Part shown: positions 1 through 12,017 of the stretch, piece after piece
How the letters are laid out: each line of letters starts with the position of its first letter
How positions within the stretch are numbered: position 1 is the first letter of the stretch
Assembly: GCA_022496805.1 (NCBI GenBank)
Contig: CM040094.1
Span: forward strand, 13,849,501-13,913,500
Origin: Pohlia nutans
Lineage: Eukaryota > Streptophyta > Bryopsida > Bryales > Mniaceae
Direction: 5' to 3'
Length of the DNA stretch: 64,000 nucleotides
The notes under the pieces: model-generated
Told to the model about the DNA's origin: nothing
The model's database searches: none
Seen by the model: the letters and a program-made list of their open reading frames with translations, nothing else
Made by a program: the position numbers and the translations under genes

Positions 1-2403
1 TTTGACACGGCACTATTCAACCCAATTATAGTTCAATAAGGATGTTAGAAGTAGAGCAAAGAGGTTCGATGGGTTTATTTTTTGTTAACTCAAATTCTCC
101 AACATTGCAACTCCCTAAAATATGCTTCAATTAGAAAACTTGCAAAGCAAAATCAAAGTAAACTATCATTTATTATAACAACTTCCTAATCCTAAAAAAA
201 CATATAGCGAGTGGAGGGGTTGTTGGCCTCTCCAAATGAGGGCTTATTTGGCCAGTCAAAGAGAATTTAGAGGACAACATGAGCATTTATCATTCAATAA
301 TTGAAGGAATTTACATCAAACTACATCAAACTTACTTTCCAATGCAATTTGAATTATGGCAATCCAAGTTAAACTCCACCCAGGAGAATTTTTCAAAGTG
401 AAGCACTTCAACATTGTCTTAGTGTTATAAAATTTCTATTTGGGGAAATTAATGATGTTCCCTCCATCATTTTTTATTTTTTTTGAAGTTTACAATAGAC
501 AAATCAACTTTAACCAATCATGCTAAATTTTAAACTCTAAAGGTGAAAATTAGAATTTATACAAATTTTCAAAGGTTAATGCTTTTAAATTCATTAAAAA
601 AGATCTAAAATTATTTTTGGAAGTTTGGTCGTACAGATAATTTGTAGAGATGATGCCCTACATTTTGTCTATTGAACCAAACTTCATCAAACATATGGAA
701 GGCACATATTATAATACATCTATGTTTTGTCCAATACCCCTCAAGCTTTTAGAGGTTGAGCCCTAAACATTGTGCCCCTACTAAAGTTTCCAAAATTCTC
801 TTGAATGCTCTTTGTTTTCACATCTTAGGTTTGTCTTGTTTGTTTGACTCCTACAGTGAATTCTTTCACAGAATGGTAAGTGTTATCTTTCATCCTAGTT
901 CCAAAGAAAGTTATTGTATCAATAAAATTCAAATCAAGCAATAGGGGGTGCAGAACCGTATTGTTATAGAATGTAATGTAGAGCCAACATTATCATTGTT
1001 ATTACTATTTTAATTACATAATAAAAATACTAATCAAATCCTATGTGAGTGAGTGATCTACATACCAGTATATAAGTATAAATATACTAGTTTCTTTTCA
1101 ATCAGGATGGTTGATTCCTACGGCTTGCTTTAACCCTTTGATACACCTATGTTCATATAGTGAACAACAAAGAGATTGCAACCCTTCTCAACACTACATC
1201 TTGTACAATTTTTCATCCATCCAAATTTCTCTTGGTTCTTGTGCTAGTTGACTATCATTTATACGGTATGGATTTTCAAAATAAGATATTGTGATTTTTT
1301 GGAAATTGATTTATGTCAAGTTTCATTATTAGTTCAAAAAGTGAGACTTTGTACATAATTTTTCAAAATAAGTAGAATCAAATAATGAAAACCATACCAT
1401 CTACTCGGTATTCCAATTTCAATTTCAATTTCATAACAATTTTTTAAAATGTTTTTGTGTTAATTTAGAAATTTTAATTGAATTTAAAAGGAAACCTTGC
1501 AAAATCAATTGAAAATATATTAATAAAAGATATGATGAATCCAACTGTAGAGATGTGATATTCAGATTGACATTTACAACTTTTTTTTTACATCAACTCC
1601 TATTTTTTTTTTCATCAAATATTTTATAACGAACCTTTGGAAACAGTGTTGAAGGGGGACGTTAACCCTTTAATGTTGGATCCTACAAAACTATTCTCTA
1701 CGTGACTAGGTCAAGATGTAAATTGTGAAGAGAATTGTCAAAATTACCAATAACTTACCACGTTTCCAAAAATGATGTAACCACGTTTCAAATGAGGGCA
1801 CGTCCATACGTAGCAGTTCAAACCCAATTTATGCTGAGAGTTCAAAATCTTATGACCAGTAAATCATATAAATTGTCAGATTCTGATTATCCATTTTACC
1901 AGACGGTAAATTGTTTGTGAAAAAATATCAATTCACTGACGATCATCAAATGGGAAGAAGAAATTTGTTAGTAAATGAAAATCGGTAGATTGAATATCTA
2001 ACATACAATCATATATTACATTCATTATTAGCCAAAATACAAAATTCTCGGTAACTACAAGTGAACATAAATGCAGGGGAATCAGTACCTAAGGACATGG
2101 AGGCCTTCAGAAGGTGGAGGCTAGGTGATCAGATCTCGCATTAGATTCTCAGTATGTGAATGCAGGTGATTCGTGCAACAAATAAATTGTTTGAAATAAA
2201 GTGGCCTGCACTAGATAGACTCAACTTGTACAAGACTTAGCTTTGAAGGAGTCTAAATTTCCTAAATTTACAAAATTTCCTACAAAGTACAATTTAAAAC
2301 ATTAACTTAATCATGGCTTTCAAACAAAAATTGTAAACAAGGCTCATACAACATTCATTAGCCTCTGTGACTACTGCCTTCCTCCAACAAAATGATGTGG
2401 AAT

Positions 2404-2443
2404 ATCCCACATCATTTCATTCCCTAATGAAATGATGTGGGAT
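2404..2443. repeat. Perfect 18-bp hairpin with 4-nt loop
   Basis: ATCCCACATCATTTCATT is followed by CCCT and then its exact reverse complement. A partial third copy of the arm lies just upstream (ATGATGTGGAATAT). No target duplication or terminal motif identifies it as a known element. Confidence 0.8.
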
Positions 2444-2525
2444 CTTCAACATCACACCAGTAGCTATGGGGGCACGTGGCATTAAGCAAGAGCAATCGAC
2501 CATGGTGAACAATAATCGAAAGCAC

Positions 2526-2650
2526 TCAATTCAACAGTGTTTTGTAATTGTTTATTTGATTCATTCGTGCAATTCAACGTTTTGTGATTGTTTATTTGAT
2601 TCATGCACAATTCAATAGTGTTTTGTGATTGTTTATTTGATTCAATAGTT
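2526..2650. repeat. Tandem repeat, three units of ~45-55 bp
   Basis: The phrase GTTTTGTGATTGTTTATTTG followed by ATTCA recurs three times with small changes (first copy GTTTTGTAATTG). No coding content. Confidence 0.8.
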
Positions 2651-3155
2651 CATTCAATTAGAAATCACTGGTCATTCCGTATATAAAGTTGGATAAAACT
2701 AAAAGGCAGTCTCTTTTGAAGGCTACTGAATGTTATGCAATCTACTGCATTGCACTTAGCAATAATCATCAATACATTTTAGAACAAAAAATTCCAAATT
2801 TCAATTCAATTGAAGCGAAGCAAATGACATGGATAAGTTGGTCAAAACACCCTTTCTATGAATTTCTACTGAGGTGGTACAGGAGGAGATTGAAACAACA
2901 GCTCTGCAATGAATCAACGAGGCATTGCTAGAAATCACAGGAGCAGACTTATCCCTGTAACTAGGGATATTTTAATGGCACTCCTGCATGTGACATTGTT
3001 ACAAGTTCAGGATTGTAACAACATAGAATTTACCGTGAAATCTATGGCCAACCATACGTTAGCTTCTAAGACACAATTTAGATCCAGATACAAATGCATA
3101 TTGAATTTTTAATACAAACAGATTGACCGCTGGTGCAACTTCTTCCATGTTAGTA

Positions 3156-3334
3156 CACTACAAGGAGAAGGCGTCACTTTTCACTCCTGTGAGTCAAACC
3201 GCGCCACTTCACACTCACCAATTTTTTGGTTGGACTTGGTGAGTGCAATTTGTCACATAGGACAAGCGTGTACAGTGAAAAGTGACAATGAATATGATCC
3301 TCTAGAGTGAGAAACGGCAATTGTGCTTCTAGTG
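3156..3334. mobile_element. CACTA-ended MITE, family B
   Basis: It starts CACTACAAGGAGAAGGCGTC and ends CTTCTAGTG. It shares the body (GGTGAGTGCAATT..., GTGTGTACAGTGAA...) with copies at 14.2, 25.5, 51.3 and 57.1 kb. The right end is degraded and the 3-bp flanks (GTA/ATA) do not match, unlike three other copies of the family. Confidence 0.7.
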
Positions 3335-3775
3335 ATATTGTAATTAAAGACAATTAATTGACTAGCTTTGAGAGTAACAGACCAAAACAAAAGTTGTTCC
3401 AAACAAAACTGTAAAAGAAACACATGAGAAAGCACACAATCCAAAAAATAAAAGAAGATAACAAACTTCCAAACACAAGAAATACCGCATAGTACATGTA
3501 TTGTGATTGTAAATATTTCTTATATTTTGAAGTATTTACAGTATTTAAGTGTTTTGTAAATAGGTGCTTTGATAACTTCACAATTCCAAATCAAAATCTT
3601 ATTTTCGAGGTGCGTGCGTGAGATGTATGCAGACATCATAACTTCACATCATAACTTCAAACTTTGATGCTTGGTTTGGAATAGATCTTACGATAGGTTG
3701 CAAAAACATGCCTCTGCACTGGTTGCAAGGGCTAATGGTTAATTACCGCAGCTTTGCAAAATTTCTTCTCCGTTC

Positions 3776-4650
3776 CACAGAAAAGCCTGGAAACAACTGC
3801 CTCAGCTGACACCTGCACATAGGATCTCAACCCTGGAAGAAAACACCAAACCCTAAAGCGATCTCTACTCATATTGAAACATCTTCCACATTAGATTGCA
3901 ATTCAAAGGCAAATTTAATGGACTACTGTAGCTTTTAGAATAACCAAGGTTCATTGTCCAAAGTAAAGAATGTACAAGAAACGTATGAGAAAGAGCCAAC
4001 GACGATGAATTACCAAATTCTACTTTGTTCCACAAAAGACTAAAAACAACGGATAGGATTTGAACCAACTGCAGATGAGAGTCCGCTCAATCCTAGAAGA
4101 AAACACCAAACCCCAAAGCGGTGCTCTGCTCATCTTGACTGCTTGTGCAACATCTTCCAACAATTCAAAGGGAAAAATGAATGAACTAGCTTGCAGAGTA
4201 ACCAAAATTCATTGTCCGAAGTAAGAGTGTACCAGAAACACTTGAGAAAGAGCCAAATGACACAGTAATGCAAGAAATTCTTCTTTGTTCCACAGAAAAG
4301 AAAAGAAACAACGGATAGGGTTTCAAGTAACTGCAGATGAGAGTTCGCTCAAACACCAAACCCTAAAGAAATGCTCTACTCATCTTGACTGCTTGTGCAA
4401 CATCTTCCAACAATTCAAAGTGAAAATGAATGAACTAGCTTTCAGAGTAACCAAAATTCATTGTCCGAAGTAAGAGTGTACGAGAAACACATGAGAAAGA
4501 GCCAAATGACACAGTAGTGCAAGAAATTCTTCTTTGTTCCACAGAAAAGATTAGAAACAACACACAGGATTTCAAATAACTGCAGATGAGAGGTCGCTCA
4601 AGCACCAAACCCTAAAGCGGAGCTCAACTACTACTCTGCGCCAGCCTTCT
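3776..4650. repeat. ~250-bp tandem repeat abutting RPS27A 3' end
   Basis: Units begin near 3776, 4031, 4291 and 4540 with CACAGAAAAG-like sequence and each contains CACCAAACCC(T/C)AAAG. Unit lengths are about 255, 260 and 249 bp. The fourth is partial and runs into the stop codon of the ubiquitin-RPS27A gene, so the array probably arose by repeated duplication of that gene's 3' flank. Units B and C are the most alike. Confidence 0.85.
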
Positions 4651-5454
4651 GGTAGACGTAAGTGAGGCCGCACTTGCCACAGTAGTGACGGTCGAAGTGG
4701 TTGGCCATGAAGGTGCCGGCCCCGCAGTCGGGGTTGGGGCACTCCTTGCGGAGGCGCTGCACCTTGCCGGAGTCGTCCACCTTGTAGAACTGCAGCACCG
4801 CGAGCTTGACTTTCTTCTTCTTGTGCTTCAGCTTCTTGGGCTTGGTGTAGGTTTTTTTCTTCCTCTTCTTGGCGCCACCACGCAGGCGGAGCACCAGGTG
4901 CAGAGTCGACTCCTTCTGGATGTTGTAGTCCGCGAGGGTGCGTCCGTCCTCCAGCTGCTTGCCGGCGAAGATCAGCCGCTGCTGGTCCGGCGGAATGCCC
5001 TCCTTGTCCTGAATCTTGGTCTTCACATTGTCGATAGTGTCGGAAGACTCCACCTCTAAGGTGATCGTCTTCCCCGTCACTGCAACATAAAAACAAAAAA
5101 GCATTTCCAAATTCAATCATCGAACTCGAAACCCTAAAATTGCACAACGAAGCATTCGAATTTCCAAACAACAAATTGCTAAGCGAAACAGAGCGCCAAA
5201 CCCTAAAATACAATCAATCCAACAAACGAAGTCTAAGTTTCGACAAAACTCCACCTCTAGGGTGATCAACTACAGTACAAACATTTACTCCTTACCGCGG
5301 CGAGTTTCTTAACTACAATCGCCACACTCAACACAGCCCGAAACCCTAAGAGAGCATCAAGCCACCAAAAAGCTCACAAAAGATCTTAAAAGAAGCAAAA
5401 AGAAGCTTAGATTTCGGAGCTAGCCAGCTTACGAGTCTTCACGAAGATCTGCAT
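4631..5454 (-). CDS. RPS27A: Ubiquitin-40S ribosomal protein S27a fusion
   Basis: Precursor that is cleaved after the ubiquitin Gly-Gly to give free ubiquitin and the small-subunit protein eS31/S27a. Exon 1 is 5433-5454 (MQIFVKT plus the first base of Leu8) and exon 2 is 4631-5079; the intron has GTAAG and GCAG ends. The spliced product is 156 residues, the usual plant length. Residues 1-76 are ubiquitin, ending LRLRGG. The S27a part opens with a lysine-rich stretch ([20 protein letters not shown]) and has a C2-C2 zinc finger (CPNPDC...CGKC). The start is fixed by the ubiquitin N terminus, which lies on a 22-nt exon. The intron carries AAACCCTA telo-box motifs typical of plant ribosomal-protein genes. 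The gene appears intact. Confidence 0.97.
5341..5349 (-). promoter_or_regulatory. Telo-box (AAACCCTAA) in RPS27A intron
   Basis: AAACCCTAA lies inside the first intron; further AAACCCTA copies lie at about 5130 and 5200. Telo-boxes near the 5' end are characteristic of plant ribosomal-protein and translation genes. Function here is inferred from position only. Confidence 0.5.
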
Positions 5455-5544
5455 CTTGAAGGTCGCACTCAAGCTCAGCAAAAAAATTGCGTCGTCACGG
5501 AAGTGCTGATCGAAAAGAGACAGGAATAGCAGCCCACGCCACAC

Positions 5545-5551
5545 CTTATAT
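5545..5551 (-). promoter_or_regulatory. Possible TATA element of RPS27A
   Basis: Read on the minus strand, GATATAAGG lies about 90 bp upstream of the start codon, a plausible distance for a short 5' UTR. Single weak motif, no other support. Confidence 0.3.
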
Positions 5552-6357
5552 CTCGAGAATTAGGTCAACTATTCTCATCCACATCCATGGATTTGGACGA
5601 ATAAGTAAACTATCATCCAATTCCTTGAAGTCAATACAGTAGTACTTTCTCGAGTACTTTCTCTTTTGATAAACATTCGATCGAGGTATGTTCAATTATT
5701 TTATTCATATATAACTTAAAACAGTTGACTTTCTTCATTGAACATCCTCTTCCGATGCGGTATAGAATTTCGGATATTGGTTTACGATGATGAGGACCGA
5801 CGTTGCTGCCTGTGGACTTTCGAAGTTCTACTTGGTTAGGATTTCATGTGTTGAATTATCAGTGTCAATACTTCGCTTTGATTCTCATACTAATGGATTG
5901 ATTGATCCGGGAAGATCTGGAAATATGTGGAAGAACCTCGAAGCCGTGCTCCTCACTCCGCCTCGTTCTTCAATGGTCGGTAGATTCCGAAGCGGTGGTG
6001 AGAGCACCTGATCCTTCCATCGAATTTTCCTTTGAACATCATCCTCTTCTCAACAGAAACGACTGTAATTTAGCGAACAGTCAGGTGATCGAAGAGGTGG
6101 CTCTCTGTCGCAGGAAGTTCCGATTGGATATCCAGGCTCTTCCAGATCATTCTGGACTCCACGTCTGGCCTCTACAAATAGATGACTGAGTTCATATGGA
6201 TTCATTCAATCTCCTCTTCGCACCTGCATGCACTTCAACATATTGAAGCTCAGACCTTCAATCTCAAGTATTCATCGAGCTTACGGTGCTGGATTTCTCC
6301 GTTTCACGGACCTGATATTGATTCCTGTAGTTCAGTTGACAGCGTAGATACTACATT

Positions 6358-6981
6358 ATGGCTCTTGTTTTGTCACCGTGGTTTGGGCGGGGATGCGGCC
6401 GCCGCACTGCTCCAACGTTCGCCTTCGGCGCCCCTTCCTTGTTCACCGACCTCATCATCGTCAAAGTTCCCCTGCACAGACAACCTTGCGCACCTGCTGC
6501 CACACCCAACGCTCCTGTGGTGCAATGGGCTGAGACTCCAGAGGCACATGTCTTCAAGCTTCGTCTGCCGGGTAATTAAACATATCTCCATGCTCCATTC
6601 ATTCAAGCTTGTGGATCCATCTTCTGCTTTACACTGGAACAGACTGTGGGCTGATTGATGATAGTTGCCTAATGATTGAATACAGGATTGAAGGAGGATG
6701 TGCACGTCCAGATAGAAGATGACCGAATTCTGTACATCAGTTACAGGAACCAGCAGCAGCCCAAAGAAGAAGCTACCGGGGCTACTACTTCCCAATCCAA
6801 AGAGCAGACGTTCATGCGAAAGTTCAAGCTTCCCGAGACTGCAGATGTGGAGCAGATCAAAGCGGAGGTCACCGACGAGACGTTGACGGTCACGGTGCCG
6901 AAGCGAAAGATGAAGTCAACGGAGGCTCGGAAGATCGATGTTAGTGATGGTGCAGAAAGGCCTTCGACCTCCACTGCATAA
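6358..6981 (+). CDS. Small heat-shock protein (HSP20, alpha-crystallin domain)
   Basis: ATP-independent chaperone that holds unfolding proteins. Exon 1 is 6358-6571 (CCG G|GTAATT) and exon 2 is 6686-6981 (TACAG|GATTG). Phases agree and the product is 169 residues. The alpha-crystallin domain starts at about residue 55 with VQWAETPEAHVFKLRLPG and continues LKEDVHVQIEDDRILYIS, MRKFKLPETADVEQIKAEV and LTVTVPK; in class I proteins the matching start is DWKETPEAHVFKADLPG. The linker after the first half (QQQPKEEATGATTSQSKEQ) is long and polar, and the tail is short without a clear I-X-I motif. It looks like a cytosolic class, but I cannot fix the class. An intron inside the domain is unusual, since many plant class I genes lack introns. 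The start is the first in-frame ATG. Confidence 0.9.
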
Positions 6982-7125
6982 ATCATTAGAGCTCATATGA
7001 TGCTCTCTAGTTTGGTGTGATTGCATCCAAATGAGGGAGCTTTTATCATTCTGAGGTTTTAGATGAGTAGATTTGGTGACTTAGTGTTCCCTATCATATA
7101 TCATTATAGACCATGACATAGCTAA

Positions 7126-7191
7126 TAAGCTCTCTATTTAGGTGTGATTGCATCCAATTTAGCTGGAGGCAATCACACCTAAATAGGGCTT
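7126..7191. repeat. Hairpin, ~20-bp arms, MITE remnant or small-RNA-like
   Basis: CTATTTAGGTGTGATTGC is followed 23 bp later by its reverse complement; the outer bases (TAAGCTC / GGGCTTA) also pair partly. A third, single-armed copy (GGTGTGATTGCATCCAA) lies at about 7015. It lies between the convergent HSP20 and GT-1 genes. Confidence 0.7.
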
Positions 7192-7606
7192 AGCATGGAG
7201 CTGTAGAGGTGTAGTCCTGATTGCTCCAGTAAATCTGCAGATGTTTCCTCCTGCATTGCAAATATAACTTCTGACATCAAGTCTCCGGTGTACCAGGTCT
7301 TTCAATCTGCTTGTCAGGACTAATAAGTCATGGTACAATTTGTGAGTAAGTGAATATTTACCAAAAAATTATGATACAGAAGAAGGTAGAAAACCAGCTT
7401 CAAAACTGTCCTCTGCCAACATCGTTGTAGACAGATCTTGCAAACCGGCTCCACTGTTCGGATGCTACAGGCAGCCATCCTCCTCAAGAGCAATACTAAG
7501 CTCGTAGTTTACAAATTTGCAGTTCTAAAGGGGGCAATGAAAGTACATGACAATGCTCAAAGTGTGAATACCTCTATTCTAGAAGCAGAAGAGGAGGGCC
7601 CTATAC

Positions 7607-8420
7607 TCAGGCACCATTATTAGTAGCAGCACCCTCGTATACCCCACCTGTTCGTAAATCTTCAATGGAATCAATTTCTCGGAGACCTCCTACCTCACGC
7701 AGTCCTGACCAGCCTCGCCGGGTAAGCAAGTCTCGGAAGTCCTCCTCTGTGTATATAATCTTGTTCTCTGTGCTGCCTGTTATACGACCCGAATCATCGT
7801 ACAGGAACACTTTCACTGAGATCCCTGGGACACCCCACTGACCCTCGTTAGTTTTCTGATCACTTGCGATTTGCCTCAAAGCAGCTTCAAAATTCAACGA
7901 TTTGACAAGCAATAGGGGAATGGATATGCAGAATTCGTCTGTGCTAGACTCTTCATGGAGATGTAGGATCATCAATCTAGGTGTTGCAATTGGCAAGGTG
8001 AAGACAAAACCACCCAAAAACATATCCCTACCAGTGTAGAGAACTACACCAAATATTGCGGATTTGGAATTACTGGGTCACATATATACTGTGTTTTGCA
8101 AAAGCTTCAAATTACAAATACCTAGATATTTTTGTAACAGAAAGAAAATTCTTCAAAATTAGTAGTACTCAAAAGGACTACGATTTTTGAGTGAATAGGA
8201 GTAACAGAACTAGTATCCTTAAGTAATGTCACATTTTACAAGGAAAGATATATCACACGTAACTACTAAATGTGTGCAAGGCTAACGAAGCTTACTAAAC
8301 ATTGAAACTTGATTTTGGAATGCGCTTGCCATGATGATGTGTGCTGACACTATTGACTGTAACCAACAGAGGAAATACAATTCACTCGACCTTGTCACTA
8401 CTGTAGGCAGAATTTAGAAG

Positions 8421-8472
<52 letters not shown>

Positions 8473-10682
8473 CAGACGATACCTGGGTCCAGAATGAGGG
8501 AGTATTGGTCGGGTGGCATATCACGGCTCAATGTTTGCACCACACCCTCCTCATCTTCCAGCCAGAATGGCCGCTTCGTACGCAAGCCGAATGCAATTTT
8601 TATTGATTCCTTGATAGACTCAAATGGCCCATCGATTCTAACCCTACGCGTCAAATCTCCCAACTTCACTGCAATCACCTTCCCTGCTGATAAGCGCCGA
8701 TCTACTACACCTGCACATTCTAAAGACAATGCAGCATCATTAGATTCACAAAAAACCTTCAATATGCACATCACACTTCTGGATTTAAACATTAATTGAA
8801 AATTAATCAAAGGAATGTTTGCATTCTACAAAGAATCATGACACATGAGAAGAAAGTCAGATATCTATCCTCACCATTTGCACCCATATCTCGAGATGGT
8901 GGAGTTCCGTTAGGAATGCAAGCTGGAGGGGAAACTCCAGCAGATGACGGAAGGGTAGCCGAATGCTCATCATTGTCCTGCCGATGCTCCCGGTTGAATG
9001 TACTGGGTGGTTCTGTGAATATTGCAAAGAGGAACCGCACAAGATGATGCAATGAAATCCTATGCCTGGAAATCTAGAAAAGAACAACTCCACATCCTGT
9101 GGGGTGCATGATCGTCACTACGCAAAATGCAACAACAAGGTAGAGGATTCTAAAACCTAACCCCGTCACCTACTGACTGATTCCTGTACGTTCGGTTGGC
9201 CTTAAAGTAGCAAGTGGTGTAAGCATGACTTACTAAATATTTATGAACACTGATCTGTGAATGGAAATGGGGTTGTCTACTAGTCTACAACCTCCCACTT
9301 TGAATGATTGCACCAGACATCGTCACACATAGTGATAAAATTTAGATCTCAAGAGAGTTTGGCTCTTGTACCCAAAGTGATCTCTCTCTCTATAGTAATC
9401 TCCCAATGAAAGCACACTCGTGAATATTGGTTAAAGTGACAGAAAGAGAGCCACTGTACTTTAATTGATCGTTACCCACTATCATTGTATCGTTCTTCAA
9501 TTTCAGGGATTCGCAGACATTGACAAAGATCGCAAGACATGAATATGCTCCCTAGATTTTCAAAAAATAAGCAATTAATCTTGAAATTTCAGATTACTCA
9601 ATGTCATCCTTGCATCAAGGTTGTCATGCCTGACCATATTAACAGGCAGTAATGGGTACAAGAATGATGCTAAATTCTTGGTAATCACTTGCTAAATTGA
9701 ACAACCACTTGCAAAACTTGCTATAAACAGCAGTTTGGCAGTAATACTTGCTACCCAGTAAATTGGACGAGGTTCCCTATGTTAATATGTTAGACAACTT
9801 GTATGAATTATTCTCAAATATCATAGAATATTTCAGGTATATTCTAAGAGAATGCTTAGACGGGGAGGCTTACTAGACGTGTTCGACACTTTGTGTAGTT
9901 GTCGAGTAAGACAACTGTTGGAATTAAGTTACTCGTGAGGGAACTGATAGACCAAGGGTCTATGCCTAAGTTACTCATATGGTAATTAAGTTACTTACGA
10001 GGGAACTGATAGACCAAGAGTCTATAACTCCAAGTTAGTTAGAACACCAAAGTGATAATCTAGTTAGTCTGTACATATTCTAGGTATATAGACAGACGAT
10101 ACTAGAACTATAAGTGTGGCTTGGTGGGTGAAGGAGGTATCATTGTCAATTGCACAATATCTCACTTCTACGGTTGGGTGACAAGTCACATAATAAACAT
10201 TGTTTACCTTCTCTGCACATTATCTTTCTTAATTCAACAACAACCTTGCCTTGCATTGCAGTAACATAAAGTTTATTGATCGGCTAAGTGTAGTGTGTTT
10301 GGGTACCTTTGGGTGATTCATCAGGTTTGGCGAGACGCGTGGGCAGCTTGACTCTGTCACCAAGGAGGTCCTCCAAGTCTTTGAAGCAAGCACTTTTTGA
10401 TGAGCCTCGGGGGTCGTGCACTGCTTTGGCTTTCTTGTACTCCTTGAGAAGGTTGCGCCATTTGTCAGTGCACATGATGGGCGACCGATCGTAGCCTCGC
10501 TCCTTCATTTTCTGCGAGATTTGCTCCCACAGATGTTTGTTCCTTCCGGAAGTGTTGAAGAGGGCGTCCATCTCCTTCCGGAACGCTGTCAGCGCCTTGG
10601 TCTCGTCTTGCACCCACGTTTCCGCCCTCCTCTTGGGAGGCCGGAAGGTTTCGCCGAATGCTTCTGGAAGGAGATCCGGGTG
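7607..10682 (-). CDS. GT-1-like trihelix transcription factor
   Basis: DNA-binding regulator of the GT-1/GT-4 trihelix group, nuclear. Exons (minus strand): about 10307-10682, 8875-9012, 8483-8710 and 7607-7824. Internal phases all agree (each junction in phase 1) and together encode 319 residues. The trihelix domain lies near the N terminus ([49 protein letters not shown]). The C terminus is the conserved GT-1 module ([53 protein letters not shown]). This order of domains is diagnostic of the group. No ATG precedes the trihelix in its exon, so an upstream exon is required; a candidate lies at 11468-11608. The acceptor of the trihelix exon could be 10682 or 10685. The intron between the trihelix exon and the next holds a solo LTR, and the last intron holds a (TA)n run. 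Confidence 0.93.
8423..8469. repeat. (TA)n microsatellite in GT-1 intron
   Basis: About 23 uninterrupted TA units directly next to the donor of the third listed exon, in the last intron of the trihelix gene. Confidence 0.95.
9916..10239. mobile_element. Solo LTR of an LTR retrotransposon
   Basis: 324 bp beginning TGTTGG and ending CAACA, flanked by perfect 5-bp target duplications ACAAC (9911-9915 and 10240-10244). TG...CA ends with a 5-bp duplication are the hallmark of an LTR. Length suits a Copia-type LTR, but no internal domain remains. It contains a ~75-bp internal tandem duplication (GAGGGAACTGATAGACCAAG twice). It lies in an intron of the trihelix gene and is presumably the product of LTR-LTR recombination. 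Confidence 0.85.
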
Positions 10683-10719
10683 CTGCTCAACAATTGGACC
10701 ACACCACCGTCAGTCACGG

Positions 10720-11420
10720 ATCTAGGTTACACTCTGAAAGACCAAGGATTCATGGTTTTCAAACGACCAATTCTGAAAAATCAATAATGCCGATTGGGCC
10801 AAGTGTTATTGATCACCAGAATCAGTGAAGAACATTACATGTGTTGTCAAAAAAATAAATACAGTCGTACAAAAGAAATTCCTACTCAAAAAAACACATG
10901 AGACCAAAAAGCTCACTTCAAAAGGGATGTGTCCTTTAGCCCTGAAGGACCGAGGATGACCAATTCAATTGATCATATAGTGAAAATAATAGAATTCAGA
11001 TGGGGCCAAATTTTATTGATCACAAAATCAGTGACAAAAAATGAATGAAATCATTCAAAGAAAGTCCACACATGACCTTCTCAAATCTACTTTAAAAAAA
11101 ACACGAAACAGAGAAAAAAAAGCTCATTCCATGGAATCTGCATTTTAAAGTGTAATAAGCCCTTCAAGGACCAAAGGGTTCATGGTTTAAAATCATACAA
11201 TTTGATAGATAATATAGTGAAAATAACATAATTCAAATTTTATTGATCACCAGAAGCAGTGAAGAACGTTGGTAATAAATAAAGTAACAAAACATGAGAC
11301 CTAATTTGATCATGTAGTGAAAATAACAGTATTCAGATAGGACCAAATTTTCTTGATGACCAGAATCACTGGGCAAACAAACAAATAAAATTGAACAAAA
11401 GATTGTCCCCAATATGAATT
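10720..11420. mobile_element. Degraded copies of the ~220-bp TTAA MITE (family P1)
   Basis: Four or so diverged fragments share GGATTCATGGTTTT, GATCATATAGTGAAAATAA, CAAATTTTATTGATCAC and CAGTGAAGAACATTAC with the complete copies at 12.0-12.5 kb. Ends and target sites are eroded. They fill the intron upstream of the trihelix exon. Confidence 0.65.
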
Positions 11421-11467
11421 TTTCAAAAATGCTTTAAAATGTTCCTAGAGAAACTCTGTACAAAAAA

Positions 11468-11608
11468 TCAAATGACTGCATACGAATTTCTGTAAAACCC
11501 TAATCCCTCGAGCTGGCCCTGAAGAGACGAAGGGAGAATCCATGCCTGACCATTCACGCGATCGAGGTCGTCGGCACTCTCGCGCCAGTCGGTGCCGCCT
11601 TCAAACAT
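11468..11608 (-). CDS. Candidate first coding exon of the trihelix gene
   Basis: Minus-strand ATG at 11608 opens a 46-codon frame starting MFEGGTDWRESADDLDRVNG, GC-rich and acidic like N termini of GT-1 factors. It is on the same strand and about 790 bp upstream of the trihelix exon. I could not find a strong donor in the phase needed (phase 0), so the junction is unresolved and part of this frame may be intron. It could instead be 5' leader. Confidence 0.4.
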   Translation of the reverse strand: MFEGGTDWRESADDLDRVNGQAWILPSSLQGQLEGLGFYRNSYAVI

Positions 11609-12017
11609 TGTTGAAACTCAAAGAGACTTAAACCGAAAAAAAAAAAAACACGATGGCGAGCTCCCGGTGATATAGATTCGTCGTAATCAAGTACTACCTC
11701 GACATGCGATTACAAGGAGAATCATCTTCACACACTGCAAAATGAGACGAACTGGTTTGTGGACCTAATAATCGTTCGGAAAAGCTGTGGCCCTCGTTTC
11801 TTTGACTTGAGCAGCATCGACGACGCCATTTGTGGCGTCGCAGCGAAACCATCGTTTTGATCGAAGCGCAGCGCTGCAAAGCAGACTAAGAATCGATTAC
11901 GCAACAACAAAATCTACTCGCGAAGAGGAATCGGGACGAGACGCTCGTCCGGACAATAATCTGGGCCACTAGCACTCATTTTTTTATTGGCGAAAAATCG
12001 CCAAACTTCGACCTTAA

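Larger units (their letters stand above)
1..3150. other. AT-rich intergenic DNA, no gene seen
   Basis: Long A/T runs and no open frame with coding character on either strand. Apart from the hairpin near 2.4 kb and the short tandem repeat near 2.55 kb, I see nothing recognisable here. Confidence 0.6.

Noticed and set aside
4685..5059. Plus-strand frame of 124 codons over RPS27A
   Set aside because: It is the antisense of the ubiquitin-S27a exon and reads as Val/Leu-rich noise with no family match.
6138..6156. Heat-shock element upstream of the HSP20 gene (TTCCAGATCATTCTGGA)
   Set aside because: The nTTCnnGAAn pattern is imperfect in both halves and about 200 bp from the start codon; too weak to annotate.
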